A DNA stretch of 64,000 nucleotides from Hypericum androsaemum (Eukaryota; Streptophyta; Magnoliopsida; Malpighiales; Hypericaceae), in the NCBI GenBank assembly GCA_963995505.1, contig OZ023182.1:12020707-12084706 (forward strand), in the 5' to 3' direction. A program made the translations under genes and the position numbers. Positions 41,583 through 54,600 of the stretch are shown here, one piece after another; within the stretch, counting starts at the first letter, position 1; each line of letters begins with the position of its first letter. A model generated the notes under the pieces. The model was not told the origin of the DNA. It made no database searches and saw only the letters and a program-made list of their open reading frames with translations.

Positions 41583-44500
41583 TGACCGACGGAGAGAAAA
41601 ATAAAGCGAGTGAAGGTTCCATGGTATGAAGATCACCAATGATGGATCTGACTTCTCTGTATTACATGAACTCTGCAAAAACCCTGGAGTTATCATCACC
41701 TCTATGATACACAATAGAGATAACTTTGAGGAATGGATGAAGGCGGTATGAAACACCTTGAAGGCCAAGGAGAAACTTTCTTTCAAAAATGACTATGTGC
41801 AGCTGCCAACTGAAACCAACCTTGACTTTGATGACTAAAGCGATGTGAATGCCATGCTGATTGGATGGATTTTCAATATGATTGATTCGACCTTGTGTTC
41901 TAATTTTCATATATGGAGATTGCAAAGACCTACGAAAAAACTTGAAGGAAAGCTAACTCTATTGAGAATGACATGCACGTATATAAACTCAAGAGAAAAA
42001 TTGCAAACTATAAGCAATCAGGTATGACCCTCAGCGCTTATTATAATCATTTAAAAGTTATGTGGGAGGAGATAAAAACTTATGTTTAGCACCCAACATG
42101 CACCTATGGTTGCAGTACAAGGAATTAGTTTTTGATGAGAAAAAGAAAAGGTGTATCAGTTCCTCATCGGATTGGATGACTCAACCTATCGGATGGTTCG
42201 CTCAAACATTCTGAGCACCGTACCTCTGCCAAATCTAAATCAAGTTCACGCACACTTAATAAATGAGGAAATCCATCATGCCATGGAAAGATGAACTAAG
42301 CGAGGCCTTGAGCTTTGTTGTCCAAAAACAAAGCCTACGCAAAATTCATCTATGCGCTGCAAAGTCGTAAAACCAATCTACGAACATAGCAGTAAACTCA
42401 AAAATATAGTAGCTGACTGTTTTCAACTTATTGGAAACCCAGAATGGTGGTATTCCAGAAAAGATAGCCAAAGCTCTATCGGCCATGGGTCTCGAGGAAA
42501 GCGTGGATCAAGGCAGGGTCGCGATGTCGGGCGAGGACGAGTCGGGTGGGTCGCTTATGCTGCCTAAGCTCAGGGTCCAAAAGGTACAGCTTTCGCCAAT
42601 AACAGTGGATATGATAGGGACCATTTTGTATTTTCATGGATGACAAATGACCAATGGAATCAAGTTATTGAAGCCTTCAATAGAGCTAAGTCATATAATA
42701 ATGCATCTACCTCAATGGAAAAATTATCCGATAAGGAAGTTTGTACTCAATGGCATCTCGATACTGGGGCTTCCAATCATCTAAATGGTGATTTGAGCCT
42801 TTTGACTAATATTGTGAATGTGCCTGCTTGTTCGGTGGGATTACCAGATGGTAGTGAGACTCAGGCTATTAAAGCTGTGATTGTTAAGCTCGGAAGAGGC
42901 TTGACATTACATCATGTCCTATTTATTCTGCAACTCATCTGCAATTTGATTTATGTGTTCCAATTAATTTAAGACTCACATTGTACAGCTAGCTTCACTG
43001 ATAAATTATGTATTTTTATAACTGCACTTCGAGGATAATGATTAGTGTGGGTGAAAATTAGGCATGGGTCTATGTTCTACGCACGGTGGCACCTGTTCGT
43101 GTGTTCAAGGCAGTTGTTAATGATTCTATCACTCTATTGCATCAGCGTATGGGACATCCCTCGCAAAAGATCATAGCTAGTCGCCTTCTATCAACAAGGA
43201 TGCTAAGAAAGTATTGGAAACTCCTGGTGATGTTTGTATTTGGGCCAAACAAACTCGGACAAGTTTTGATTTTAAGTCTTAAATAAAGCCGATGAACCGT
43301 TTGCTTTGATTCATTATGACTTGTGGGGTCCATATCGATTGCCTCCTCATGTGGTGCCAGATATTTTTAGACAATCGTTGATGACTGTTCTCGAGCTGCC
43401 TGGATATATTTGTTGGCATAAAAGAACAAAGTTTGCACTATCTTTCTAAATTTATACCTATGGTCATGGCTTAATTTAATAAACAAATTGAGATTCTCTG
43501 AAGCGACAATGGTTTGGAGTTAATTGGCATTCGACCCTTTCTACGTACAAATGGAATTTTTCGTTAGGCTTTAAATGTTACAACTGCTCAACAAAATGGA
43601 TGCGTCGAATGAAAGCATCAAAACATCTTGAACGTAGGGTGTGCCCTTCATTTTCAGAAAAACTTGTCGCTTCAAATTTGGGGCTAATGCATTCTTACCG
43701 CGGGGTATCTGATCAATCACACTCCGACGCCCTAACTTAAGGGTGAAGTTATTTTTGACAAGGGTCCCTCTGATTACAGCCTATGGACTTTTGGTTGCCT
43801 CTGCTATGTCTATCATCAGCCTCGAGTTAAAGACATATTTAGTGCTCGAAGCCATCGATGCATGCTTATTGGTTATCAGTTTGGCCAGAAGGGATGGCAT
43901 GTATGATCTTGAGAGTGACAATATCTTCATTTCCTGGCATATTTTTCATTGAGGAAGTCTTTCTATTTGTCGAAAGCTCTACTCCACATGTCTCTTATGC
44001 TATGTCAGTTGTCCATCTGACTCCAGCTACTCCCGACAATGATAATGTTATACACCGATTGGGGTTGATGATACTGGGCACTCCCACTCCAGGGGGAGTA
44101 GCTCCATATGTAGTGATGGTGATGCAATCCCAAAACCTGCTGCTGAACCTGAGTAACAACCTATTATTCCCAAAAATCTAGAAGTGTGGAGAATTCCAAA
44201 ATTGTGGTGCCTGTTGCTATCGATGCTATCATGTTGGCTGAAAAAAATTTGGCGAGTACTGACGACTCTCTTGGGCGTGGACACCGTCCACGAATTCCTC
44301 AGTGAAGTTTCATGACTATCTTATGAATCATATTTTGATACATAGCGTGCACTGGATTCGAGACCCTCATGCTGCCACATCACATTGATCTTCATTCTCA
44401 GGTACGATCTATCCTATTGCAAATTATGTTGCTAGTGCTAACTTGACCTTGTGTCATAGGTAGTTTGTGGCAGCTATTACATATGGACATGAGCTTGCTC

Positions 44501-46012
44501 ACTTCGCCTAGGTTGTCAAAGATGCCCGTTGGCGGGATGCTATACAAAAAGAGATTGATTCCCTTGAACGAAATGGAACATGGATGCTGGAACCGTTGCC
44601 TCCTGATGAGATCGCGATAGACTACAAGTGGGTTTATTGCACCAAATACCACTCTGAAGGATCGATGGAACGATATAAAGCCCGACTTATCGTGCATGGT
44701 GATCGACAGACAGAAGGCTTAGACTATAATGAAACGTTCACTCCGATTGCAAAAATGGTATATGTTCTTACATTCTTAGATGTTGCTGCTACACGATCTT
44801 GGCATCTCCATCAAATGGACGTGCATAACACATTTTTGCATGGAGATTTGGATGAGGAGGTCTATATGAAAGTACCTCCTGGATTTACCAAGCTGGTAAT
44901 GGTAAAGTCTATTGTCTTTGCAATTCCTTGTATGGCCTTTGTTAGGCTCCTCGAAACTAGTTTGCCAAGCTTGTTGTTGCATTGAGGGGCTACAGATTCA
45001 GTCAATCTTATACTAATTATTCACTGTTTATATTTGATCGTGATGGAGTCTTGTTGTGTGTTCTTGTCTATGTGGATGATCTGGTTATAGCTGGCAATCA
45101 TGAAGACTCTATTATGAAGCTGAAACTATACTTGTCACGATGCTTCTATATGAAAGATCTTGGTGTTTTGAAGTATTTTCTCAGACTAAGCATTGTTTGT
45201 GGACCTGATAGAATTTTTGTATCCCAGTGCAAATATGCGCAAGTTGACATTGTGAGCGAATGTGGTATCCTTGATGCTAAGCCCACTTCGTTCCCCTTGA
45301 AACCCAATAATGGGTTGCCTTATGTTAGTGGCGAAGAAGTAGAAGATGGAGAAGCCTATAGACATTTGGTAGGCAAGGTACGTGACCTGAGCTCAAATTC
45401 TGTGTTTATGTTTTGTCTCGATTTATGCAATGTCCTCGCCAGGAACACTGAGACGCTGCACTTCGTATGGTTCATTATTTAAAAGGACGACCAGGTCAAG
45501 GCATATTTTTACGTTCCGATAGTGATCTAAAACTCTACGGCTATTGCAATTCAGACTGGGCCTGTTGCCCTATTAGACGACAGTCCATGACTGGGTATTT
45601 CATTCAATTGGGACTGTCACCCATCTCATGGAAGACTAAGAAGCAACCGACAGTTAGCTGCTCCTCTGTAAAAGCTGAATATCGGTCGATGGCCGCTACG
45701 ACGTGTGAATTTTAGTGGTTGACCATGCTTTTACATGATGTTGGCGTGTCACACCCACTTCCAATGCGCCTTTTCTACGATAATCAATCTGACATTCACA
45801 TTGCTACCAATTCGGCATTCCACGAGCGCACCAAGCACATCGAGGTGGACTATTATTTCGTTCGTGATGTTGTTCAAAGTGGTCGCCTTGTCTTGCATCA
45901 TGTCCCGAATCATCTTCAACTTACTGACATTCTTACCAAGGCTTTCGGTAAGTGCCAGTTTGATTTTCTGCTTAACAAGTTGGACATTCGTGATTTGTAT
46001 GCTCCAACATGA
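41583..46012 (+). pseudogene. Copia-D gag-pol, multiply interrupted
   Basis: The gag start after the primer site (ATG 41583) is broken by stops and frameshifts (SMIHNRDNFEEWMKAV, SDVNAMLIGWIFNMIDSTL). Protease region (QWHLDTGASNHLNGDLSLL) near 42748-42800, pre-integrase (LLHQRMGHPSQKII) near 43133, eroded integrase (TAQQNGCVE) near 43575-43610, reverse transcriptase (YKWVYCTKYHSEGSMERYK, LHQMDVHNTFLHGDLDEEVY, VLVYVDDLVIAGN with the catalytic pair intact) at 44620-45090, RNase H (LYGYCNSDWACCPIRRQSMT, SCSSVKAEYRSMA) at 45530-45715, and a tail to 46012. Many frame changes make it inactive. Confidence 0.88.
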
Positions 46013-46019
46013 GGGAGAG

Positions 46020-46344
46020 TATTGGGTCTGATTAGGCTCTACTGTGTCCCTCACGTGTACCAGCCGTTTATTCCTATTTTGATGTGTCCATGTATAGATA
46101 GTTGCCTTAGTTGTGCACATCATCTTATGTGAATTAGGTTTAGCATCAATCAACACTGTATACATGCTTCTTTAGGTATATAGTTCCATAAATTATGTTG
46201 GACATATGTCTTGATATCCTTACGACAACTTCCAATCTAGGAAGAGCGTGACACAATTAACTAACCGACTCTTTTTTAATACTGTATATATGCTTTAGCA
46301 TTGCTTAATGAGAATTTCACAGTTTCTCTCCACATAATCTTACA
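46020..46344 (+). repeat. Copia-D 3' LTR with internal insertion
   Basis: 325 bp against 199 bp for the 5' LTR. An extra segment of about 126 bp (about 46165-46290) begins and ends at a repeated ACTGTATA(C/T)ATGCTT motif. That suggests a duplication-mediated or templated insertion within the LTR. Confidence 0.8.
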
Positions 46345-46349
46345 ATTCC

Positions 46350-47283
46350 AACAATCTCTCTACGTGATGCTTATTCTCTTCTTCGATTCTCGTCTCTCTA
46401 TTCAAATTCACTAAATAACTCTATTTTTCCTGTTTCTCGCCCCAATTTTAAGGTCGTGTTTGGCATAGTACTCGAACCCTTTCAATAACGGCCTCGTTGT
46501 TCCCGTTATTTTCTTCTATAACAATATTTTGGTCGATGATACTCCAAAATATCGCGACGACAGTATAATGAGAAGTATGTCAATTAACAATATTTTATAG
46601 TTAAATTTCTGTGATGTGTAAAATTTTATTTATAGAAAAAGTAAAATGAGAGTATACATTAATTAACACGGGTTATCTCCCGGCATAAATAACATCAAAG
46701 TTTTTGATCAGGAACACAACTTGTAATAATTGGAGGCAGTGATGTAGGAACTGTTTCTATACTATAAACCAACAACCATGATCGAATCGGAGATGACGTG
46801 ACTGCGTAAATGCGGGCACGTGCATCGTGACTTTCACGTCCACGAAATCTTTATTTTTCTGAATTAGGTGTATGAAATCTTGATGCTTCTATGATTTTGT
46901 TAGGCGGCTTCCGATTTTTATTTTTTTCAATCACTTGGTCAATCTGTTTTTTGAAGCTCCAACCGAATAGTTAACCGATATAATAAATCATAGAAAATAA
47001 AATATATAGGTCAGGACTTAAAATTTTAAGAATTATTATATTTATTTGGTCAAAAGTTTAAAGTACGAAAATAAAAAAAAGTTATGAACTCTTTAGTACT
47101 ACAGTTGAATTCCTTAAAAGGTTGGAAAGATCTATTAATTACATGGGATCAATTCTCTTTTACGTCTCTCCGCTAACTTTTCTAGATTCCATCCAGACAC
47201 TAGTATAGTCATTGGTTATTTCTTTTGGTAGAATTGGAGGGGGAAAATGCCCTTATATATTAAAACTAATAGCCAAAAATATT
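46350..47283. other. Intergenic, no gene recognised
   Basis: AT-rich. CTCGTCTCTCTATTC pyrimidine runs lie near 46380. No supported ORF. Confidence 0.4.
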
Positions 47284-50200
47284 TTACTTAGTGCAAGGTC
47301 TCCTCTCGGTCTTTTGTGAGGTTGCGACTGCCGGCCTCGTCAAAATTCTAGCAAAAGAAAACCTAGTGGGAGAAACTTGTGGTATGGAAAGAGTACCCAG
47401 GGAGGTTAGAACCTCCCTTGACGTTTCAAATATCGCAAAACTTGGCCTTGTAGCGTCATCTATTAAATCATTTTCACTGGCATTAAAGTCGCTAAAGATC
47501 CTACTACCCCGAGGGTCATCAAGCACAACATTGTGGGGGAACGCCACGTCTCCAAGGTCCTCTATCATGAGATTCCTGATATCCGAGGGAGTCTTGAAGG
47601 ATATGCAGCCCTATAGGTTTGGAAAAGCCTAGGTTCGCAAGTCCATCTGCACAACAGTTCGCTTCCCAGTAATTATGGACAACACGCACTTTCCTCTTCC
47701 AATAGAGCTCTTGGAAAACCTGCATCAGAATGGGGTTGGATACCTGAAGACTAACCTGGGTCTTGTTGATTAGTCCCTCCATCAGTGAGGAGTCTGTCTC
47801 AATGATCAATTGCTTAATATCCAAACTCTTGGACAGCTGGACACCCTATAGAACACCCCATAATTTGGCGTTGACACTCAAACAAGACCCCAGGTTGCTC
47901 GTGAACCCGCTAACCCATTCACCATTACAATTTTGAATAATTCCTCATGCTGCCACCTTCTAGGTTGAAGCCCTCCAAGCCCTATCCGAATTGAGTTTGA
48001 ACCATCCGTCTGAAAGGCATTCTGACCCAATGAGAGTCCATCCTCTTACAGGTTTTGATTGCATACTCTCTGCATTTCTGAGCACATCTTTAATAATGTG
48101 GAACCTGTACAAGATATCATGCACTGGGTTAGTAGGGCGCACTTCTCCATCCCCCCAGACCTTGTTGTTACGCCAGCTCCAAATTGCATTAATAACAACT
48201 AGGAATTTGGCAGTCTAATCAGGTTGTGAAGATAGATTCAGACGAATCCAAGCCATGAGATCGGAGTTAAAAAAGTTTGCTGAATTGATTCCAGTTATCA
48301 GGAGAAGGGTCAACCAGTAATGTTAGGTCCCTTTGTAGTCCCAGAGAGCATGGAAAATGGTCTCCTCATGATTGTGACAACAAGGGCAGGTTTCGTCCTG
48401 GGTCATCTATCTTCTCCTCCTTATGGCATTAGTAAGCAGGCACCCATGTCCGGCTAACCAGGCAACTCTCTTCAGACGTTGGGGGCCCCTTCACTTCCAC
48501 AGCCACTCCCAAGGGATTACTTAATCTTCCTCCTATTTTGGGCATAATAACTCATAGGCCATTTTGGTGGTGAAGCAGCCATCTTGTGTTCTTCCCCAGG
48601 CCATCTTATCATTCCCATAAGATCGGCTGGGCACTGGAGTACCTGGAAAAAAATCCATGACCTCGTCACGAAAATAAGTTTTAAGCAAATTCCAATTCTA
48701 AAGCCCTTCTTGGGTAACCGCTTTGCAGACAGTCATGCCAATGAGATGTTTAGGAATTGGGGTCGTTGCTATATCGAGCAGTCTCAGGGATTTATCAAGC
48801 CATGAATCAGTCCGTAGTCTCATGATCTCTCCATTGCCCACAGTCTATTTAACGCCTTGTAGCATAGAGGGCCAGAACTTGGCAAGTGCTCTTCAGAGAG
48901 GAGATTGCCCCTTGTTGCTGCAAATCTCTCGGCTCTGAACACCTTGCTTAACATACTTGCTCAAAAGGACCTGGGACCATAAAGAAGATCTATCAGTCAA
49001 TAAATACCAAGCAAGTTTCATAAGGAGAGCAAGATTTTGTTCCCGCAATTTTTTAAACCCCAAACCACCCAAATTCTTGTGTTTACAAATTGTATCCCAG
49101 CCTACAAGATGTGGATTTCTCTTAGCCTGAGACGATCCCCAAATAAAAGTCCTTTGGGACTTCTCAACTGCATCACATATTCTCAGAGGGAGTTTCATCA
49201 TCTGCATGTCATAAGATGGGAGGGCTGACAGGACCAATTGGGCTAAGGTGGTATGCCCCACGAATTAGAGCTTCTCAGCACAGCAACCACTTAGCCGAGC
49301 TTGCACCTGTGCGATGATGAATGCATACATTCTCTTGGTGACCCTCTCATGTAATAGTGGCATCCCAAGGTACTAGCCCAAATTTTTTGTGAGGGTAATA
49401 CCAATGGTACGTGCCATGCCTTTAGCTAAGGAGGGAGAGACGTTATTTGAGATGTAGAGTCTAGTCTTCTCCTTACTGATTTTTTGACCTGAAATGGCAA
49501 AAAAGTACTCAAGCACAGCCATTAAAACATTAGCTTAGTCGTTAGTGGCCTCCCAGAATAAGATCAGGTCATCTGTAAAGAAGAGGTGGGAGATTTTTGG
49601 GCCCTTCGAGAAAGCCTAATAGGTTTCCAAGTGCCATTGTCTACTCTCTTTTGGATCAGGTGACTAAGGTGCTCTAGACAAAGGACAAAAATGTAGGGGA
49701 ATAGTGGGTCCCCTTTTCGGATGCCTCGTGAGGGGTGGAAAGCCTCTGTGATCTTGCCATTCTAAACACATGCAATGAAGAAGTGGAGATGCACGTAAGA
49801 ATAAGGTCTACAATGGAGGTCAGGATACTAAGTAGGAAAAGGGTGTCTCTGATGAAGCTCTAACTAAGCTTGTCATAGGCCTTGGCAAAATCCACCTTCA
49901 TGGCATGAGACTCTTCCATTTCCTCCTTCCTTTCATCGTGGGTATAGCCTCTTGGGCAATGATAATATTGCCCAAGATAATATGCCCTCGAACGAAGCTA
50001 TTTTGGCTCGGGGAGACCCACTGTGGCATAAACTGCTGGAGACGGTTAGCAAGTAACTTGGTGATGATCTTGAAATACACGTTGCATAGGCTGATGGGCC
50101 TGAAATGTGATGGGTCACATAGGCTCTCCATATTTGGAATCATTACAATAGCGGTTTGGTTGATGGGCTTCGGGGACCAGTGGCTAGGGATGGCAATTAG

Positions 50201-51060
50201 ACCCTTACCCTGAGGGTCTACCCTGATCCAGATCCAAAGGCTCCAAGATCCGTTGACTTTGACCGGGTCTAGACCTTGATCCTGCCCGGATTCTAATATT
50301 TTAAAAGGATAAGGGCATGGATATAGATCTATAGGATCCTGCCCTGATCCTACCCAAAATTTTTAAATTAATATTAAAATAATATATATGTATATTAATT
50401 ATTAGACAAAATACCAAATTCTCAATTTTAACGTACCTGACTTCAATTATTTTTGAATTTGTTTGTTTGGTTTCGTTTTATTGATTTGTTTATTGAATGA
50501 AAATGTTCCATTGCTATTTGAAAACTATCAAAAAATAATTTAATTTTTTTAAAATTAAATATTATTTTAAAAAATACGGACCCACGGGTCGCCCTGATCC
50601 TGCCCAGTTTTTCGGGACCCGGATCCTACCTGAATCCTTATTTTTAAAGAAGATAAAGGTAAAGATCTGGATCCACGATTCAAAAAAAAGGTAAGGATCT
50701 GGGTCCTATGGATCCTACCTGAATCCTGCCTATTGCTGTCCCTACCAATGGCCCATGAAGACTCTTTTAACATAGTCCACCACGTCGTCTCTAACCACGC
50801 CCCAATTCTTCTGCTAAAAGAAAGCATGAAGTCCATCTAAGCTCGGGGCTTAAAGAGGCCCCATCGAGAAGACAACTTTCCTGATATTCTCCGCCGAAGG
50901 TACTCTCTTGAGATACTGACGGTCCTCATCCGGGAGCCTTGGGAACCCATCGGGGCAGTCTACCCGAGGCAGCGGCCCAATCTCCGTTATAATCATTGAT
51001 TATAGAACTTGAGAAGTCTTCACATTTGGGGCTTTTGTTACACCATAATTGGGTAATTTT
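47284..51060 (-). mobile_element. LINE, minus strand, ORF2 remnant with a hAT insertion
   Basis: Read on the minus strand the parts come in L1 order. The reverse transcriptase start (RQYLKRVPSAENIRKVVFSM, then a stop, then DGLHAFF) lies at about 50990-50815. Next are FRPISLCNVYFKIITKLLANR and NSFVRGHIILGN (50110-49960), the catalytic region LFFTDDLILF at about 49590-49558 (both Asp present), the thumb (IWGSSQAKRNPHLVGWDTIC, 49200-49100), a Cys/His zinc-binding part near 48400-48700, and RNase H (LIIETDSSLMEGLI, ANCCADGLANLG) at 47824-47640. Stops and frameshifts are frequent. The endonuclease and ORF1 are not found, and no clear poly(A) or target duplication was seen. Confidence 0.8.
50185..50744. 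mobile_element. Non-autonomous hAT element inside the minus-strand LINE
   Basis: TIRs TAGGGATGGCAATTAG (50185) and, from the right, TAGGGACAGCAATAGG (50744) are flanked by CCAGTGGC (50177-50184) and CCAATGGC (50745-50752), an 8-bp target duplication with one change. The interior has inverted GATCC / GGATC-rich subterminal motifs around an AT-rich core. Removing it rejoins the LINE reverse transcriptase region. Confidence 0.85.
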
Positions 51061-51312
51061 TCGGGAAGAGGTGTGTAAAGAATAGCTTTTTATTCATACC
51101 ATCATATTTCCAATCTATAAATAAATAAGATGGGCGAATGACAAGAAGGAGATTGGAGGACAAGATCTCGTATTATACAAACAATCGCTTAGTGAGGAAG
51201 CACAACCGGACAAAATCTTTTTGCGGATTCAAATTCCTGTTAAGGACCGGTGGCTAATTGTAAGTTGGGTGGGTTTGTATTAGTTTGCTGAATTGTGTTA
51301 TGAAGCACTAAC
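51061..51312. other. Spacer before the gypsy element
   Basis: No gene recognised. The CGCTC at 51313-51317 is one half of the gypsy target duplication. Confidence 0.4.
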
Positions 51313-51317
51313 CGCTC

Positions 51318-51369
51318 TGTAAAGTCCAAACCTTTAGCTGGGATTAATGGCAGAACCATTGGAAGAAGA

Positions 51370-51406
<37 letters not shown>

Positions 51407-51624
51407 GGAGAAGAGATAACTGTCTCTATTAGAATGTGGTAAAATTCAGAATAATCCTTTCAGCCATGTATAATTCTATCTATAATTCCCAGCCCAGGTA
51501 CAGCATAAGCCCAATGGACCACACAATACTAGAACCCAGCTACTTTACCTGCCTTTTATCAACTTTCCTGCGTCTTCCTCTTCATCCAATCAGTAAATGC
51601 CACGTCATCGATCTGTGCATTACA
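51318..51624 (-). repeat. Gypsy 3' LTR (left copy)
   Basis: 307 bp, matching 56437-56737 throughout. It includes a (GA)n microsatellite at about 51376-51401 that is longer here than in the right LTR, and a CCACGTCATCG (ACGT core) motif near its right end. Confidence 0.92.
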
Positions 51625-51635
51625 ACTCCCCCTCT

Positions 51636-54600
51636 TCAACTAACCTTGTCCTCAAGGTTGTAAGCAATAACAATCGATGGAAATTTAGTACGGACATCAG
51701 CTAAAGCCTCCCAAGAATCATCATCAGTACTGAGATTGGTCCAAGACACCAAAACTTGATCAACCAACTGATTACCCCTTTGCAATTTTCTCTCTGCAAC
51801 AATCCTAGCAGGTTGAACATTGAATTCACCTTCTGTGTTCATAGTCGGCAGCTCAGGCATGACCACAGCAGCTGGTGGTAATCCTCTTTTCAGCAAAGAA
51901 ACATGAAAGATAGGATGAATTAAACTACTCCTGGGTAATGCTAACTTGTATGCCACTTTACCATATTTTTGCAGCACTTCATAGGGGCCATAAAACTTTG
52001 CTGACAGCTTAAGATTCCTTCTCATCGCCATACTTGTTTGTCTATAGGGCTGCAATTTTAGATACACCCAATCTCCCACCTCAAACTCTCTTTCAGATCT
52101 TCGTTTATCAGCTTGCACCTTCATACGGCTTTGGGCTCGGAGAAAATTAGCAGCAATGACCTTCAATACAGCTGCCCGGGCTTTGAGATAATCATCAACT
52201 GCAGCAATGGCACTCGATTGTGCGTGCCATCCAGGTAATTCAGGTGCAACATAGCCATAAAGAGCTTCAAATGGTGTCATCTTGAGTGATTGATGATAGT
52301 TAGTGTTGTACCAATACTCAGCTAAAGCCAACCACTGGAACCATAGCTTGGGTTTCTCAAAACAGTAGCACCTTAAGTAGGTCTCAAGACATCTATTCAC
52401 CCTTTCTGTCTGGCCATCTCCTTGGGGATGATATGCAGTAGTAAGCTGAACTGTAGTTTTCAAGAGAGTGAAAAGTTCTTGCCAGAGTTTCCTTGTGAAA
52501 ATCTTGTCTCTATCACATACCATAATTCTGGAAATTCCATGTAGCTTGCAGACCCTATCCACTAGTAATTTAGCCACTTGCAGAGCAGAGAAAGGATGTG
52601 TTAATGCCAAGAAGTGACTGTACTTCGTGAACCTGTCTACAACCACTAGGATGACATCTTTCCCATGAGATTTTGGTAATCCCTCAATGAAATCCATTGA
52701 GATATCCTGCCATGCTTGCTGAGGGATAGGTAGAGGTTGTAATAGACTTGGAAAAGCCACATGCTCATCTTTACATTTCTTACAAACATCACATTGTGAT
52801 ACTGCAGCTTGTACTTCTCTCTTTAGTCCAGGCCAATAAAACAACTTCTTGATGCGTTCATAACTTTCCACCATTCCAGAATGACCACCAATTGCTGCCT
52901 TGTGCATTTCCTCTACTAAATGGGCTCTTAAAGGACCATAACTTCCCACATATATGCGTCCCTTAAATCTCAGTATTCCCTCAGTCAATTTATAATGTGG
53001 TTCTGCGCCTTCATCCACCAACAACTTAGTCTGCAGCTTTTGAGCAAAAGCATCTTGCTGATAAGAGTCAATGATCTCCAAATGCCATTTAGGAAATATG
53101 ACCGTGGTCGAGAGTAAGAGCAGCTCGCCTCGAGTCTGCAATTCTTCTTCAATATGCTTTCTGGATAAAGCATCAGCCATAATATTTTCTTTTCCCTTTT
53201 TGTAGAGAATAGAAAAGTCCAGACTAAGTAGTTTCGAAATGGCTTTCTTCTGCAGACTTGTGTTCACTTTTTGTTCTAACAAATACTTGATGCTTGATTG
53301 AACCGTCTTGATGTAAAAGTGGCCATTTTCCAGGTATGGTCTCCACTGATCCACTGCTGCTAACATGGCCAGTAACTCTTTTTCATAAATCGATCTCCTA
53401 GCATTTTTAGGACAAAAAGACTGACTCAGATAAGCCAAAGGTCTACCCTGCTGCATTAAAACTGCTCCCATTCCATCCTTACATGCATCAGTCTCCAATA
53501 CAAAAGGTTGATGGAAATCAGGAAGAGCCAATACGGGAGCTTCAGTCATGCTCTTTCTCAACTGATAGAAAGCTTGCTCTGCTGCAGAATTCCACACAAA
53601 CCCACCCTTCTTCAAGAGATTATATAAGGGTCTACAGATTATACCATAATTCTTGATAAACTTCCTGTAATAACCCGTTAAACCCAGAAAGCTTCTCACA
53701 TCGGCAACATTGCGAGGTAATTGCCAAGTGGCCATTGCCTCAATCTTAGCTGGATCAGTACTAACTCCTGCAACATTTATAACATGCCCCAAGTACTCAA
53801 TTTGACCTGCTCCAAATGCGCACTTGCACAATTTAGCAAAGAATTGATGCTTTCTGAATACTTCCAATGCCATTGTCAAGTGCCTAATGTGCTCCTCATA
53901 GTTCTTACTATATATTAGTATGCCATCGAAGAATACTAAGATAAAGTCTCTCAAATATTCACCAAACACATCATTCATAAGAGCTTGAAAACTTGCTGGT
54001 GCATTTGTTAAACCAAATGGCATTACCTTGAATTTGTAGTGACCATGGTGAGTTCTGAACGTTGTCTTTGGTATATCATCCACTTTCATCCGTATTTGGT
54101 GATAACCAGACCTTAGATCAAGCTTTGAAAATACTGTTGCACCATGTAGCTCATCCAAAAGCTCATCGATCATGGGAATTGGAAACTTGTTCTTCACAGT
54201 TATATTGTTCAACTGTCTATAATCGATACACATACGCCATGTTCCTTCCTTTTTCTTCACCAATAGGACAGGAGAAGCGAAAGGACTTTTGCTTGGTTGT
54301 ATAAAACTAGCTTGAAGTAATGCCTTAACCTGATCTTCAATCTCTGTTTTCTGGAAATAGGGATATTTGTAGGGCCTCTGACTAACAGGTTTTGCATCTG
54401 GGATCAATGTTATCTCATGATCAAACGTCCTGGAAGGAGGTAATTTAGTAGGCTCTTGGAATATATAATCAAACCTTGACAACAGCTTCTGCAATTCTGC
54501 CTGGAAACTGATATCTTTAGTCTTGATATACTGATTTTTCTTTCCTGGCACTTTCTCAACCACCTCAGCCAACCAAAAGATCTCTTCAACTTGACTCTCC

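Larger units (their letters stand above)
41367..46344 (+). mobile_element. Copia-D: degraded Ty1-copia element, 5.0 kb
   Basis: LTRs 41367-41565 and 46020-46344 (beginning TATTGGG, ending TTGCA/TTACA) are flanked by ATTCA (41362-41366) and ATTCC (46345-46349), a near-perfect 5-bp duplication. The primer site TGGTATCAGAGCC immediately follows the 5' LTR (41566). The purine tract GAGGGAGAG precedes the 3' LTR. It inserted directly at the A tail of the LINE. Confidence 0.9.

Noticed and set aside
44980..46012. A short independent reverse-transcriptase gene
   Set aside because: These frames are consecutive broken parts of copia-D pol, bounded by its LTRs.
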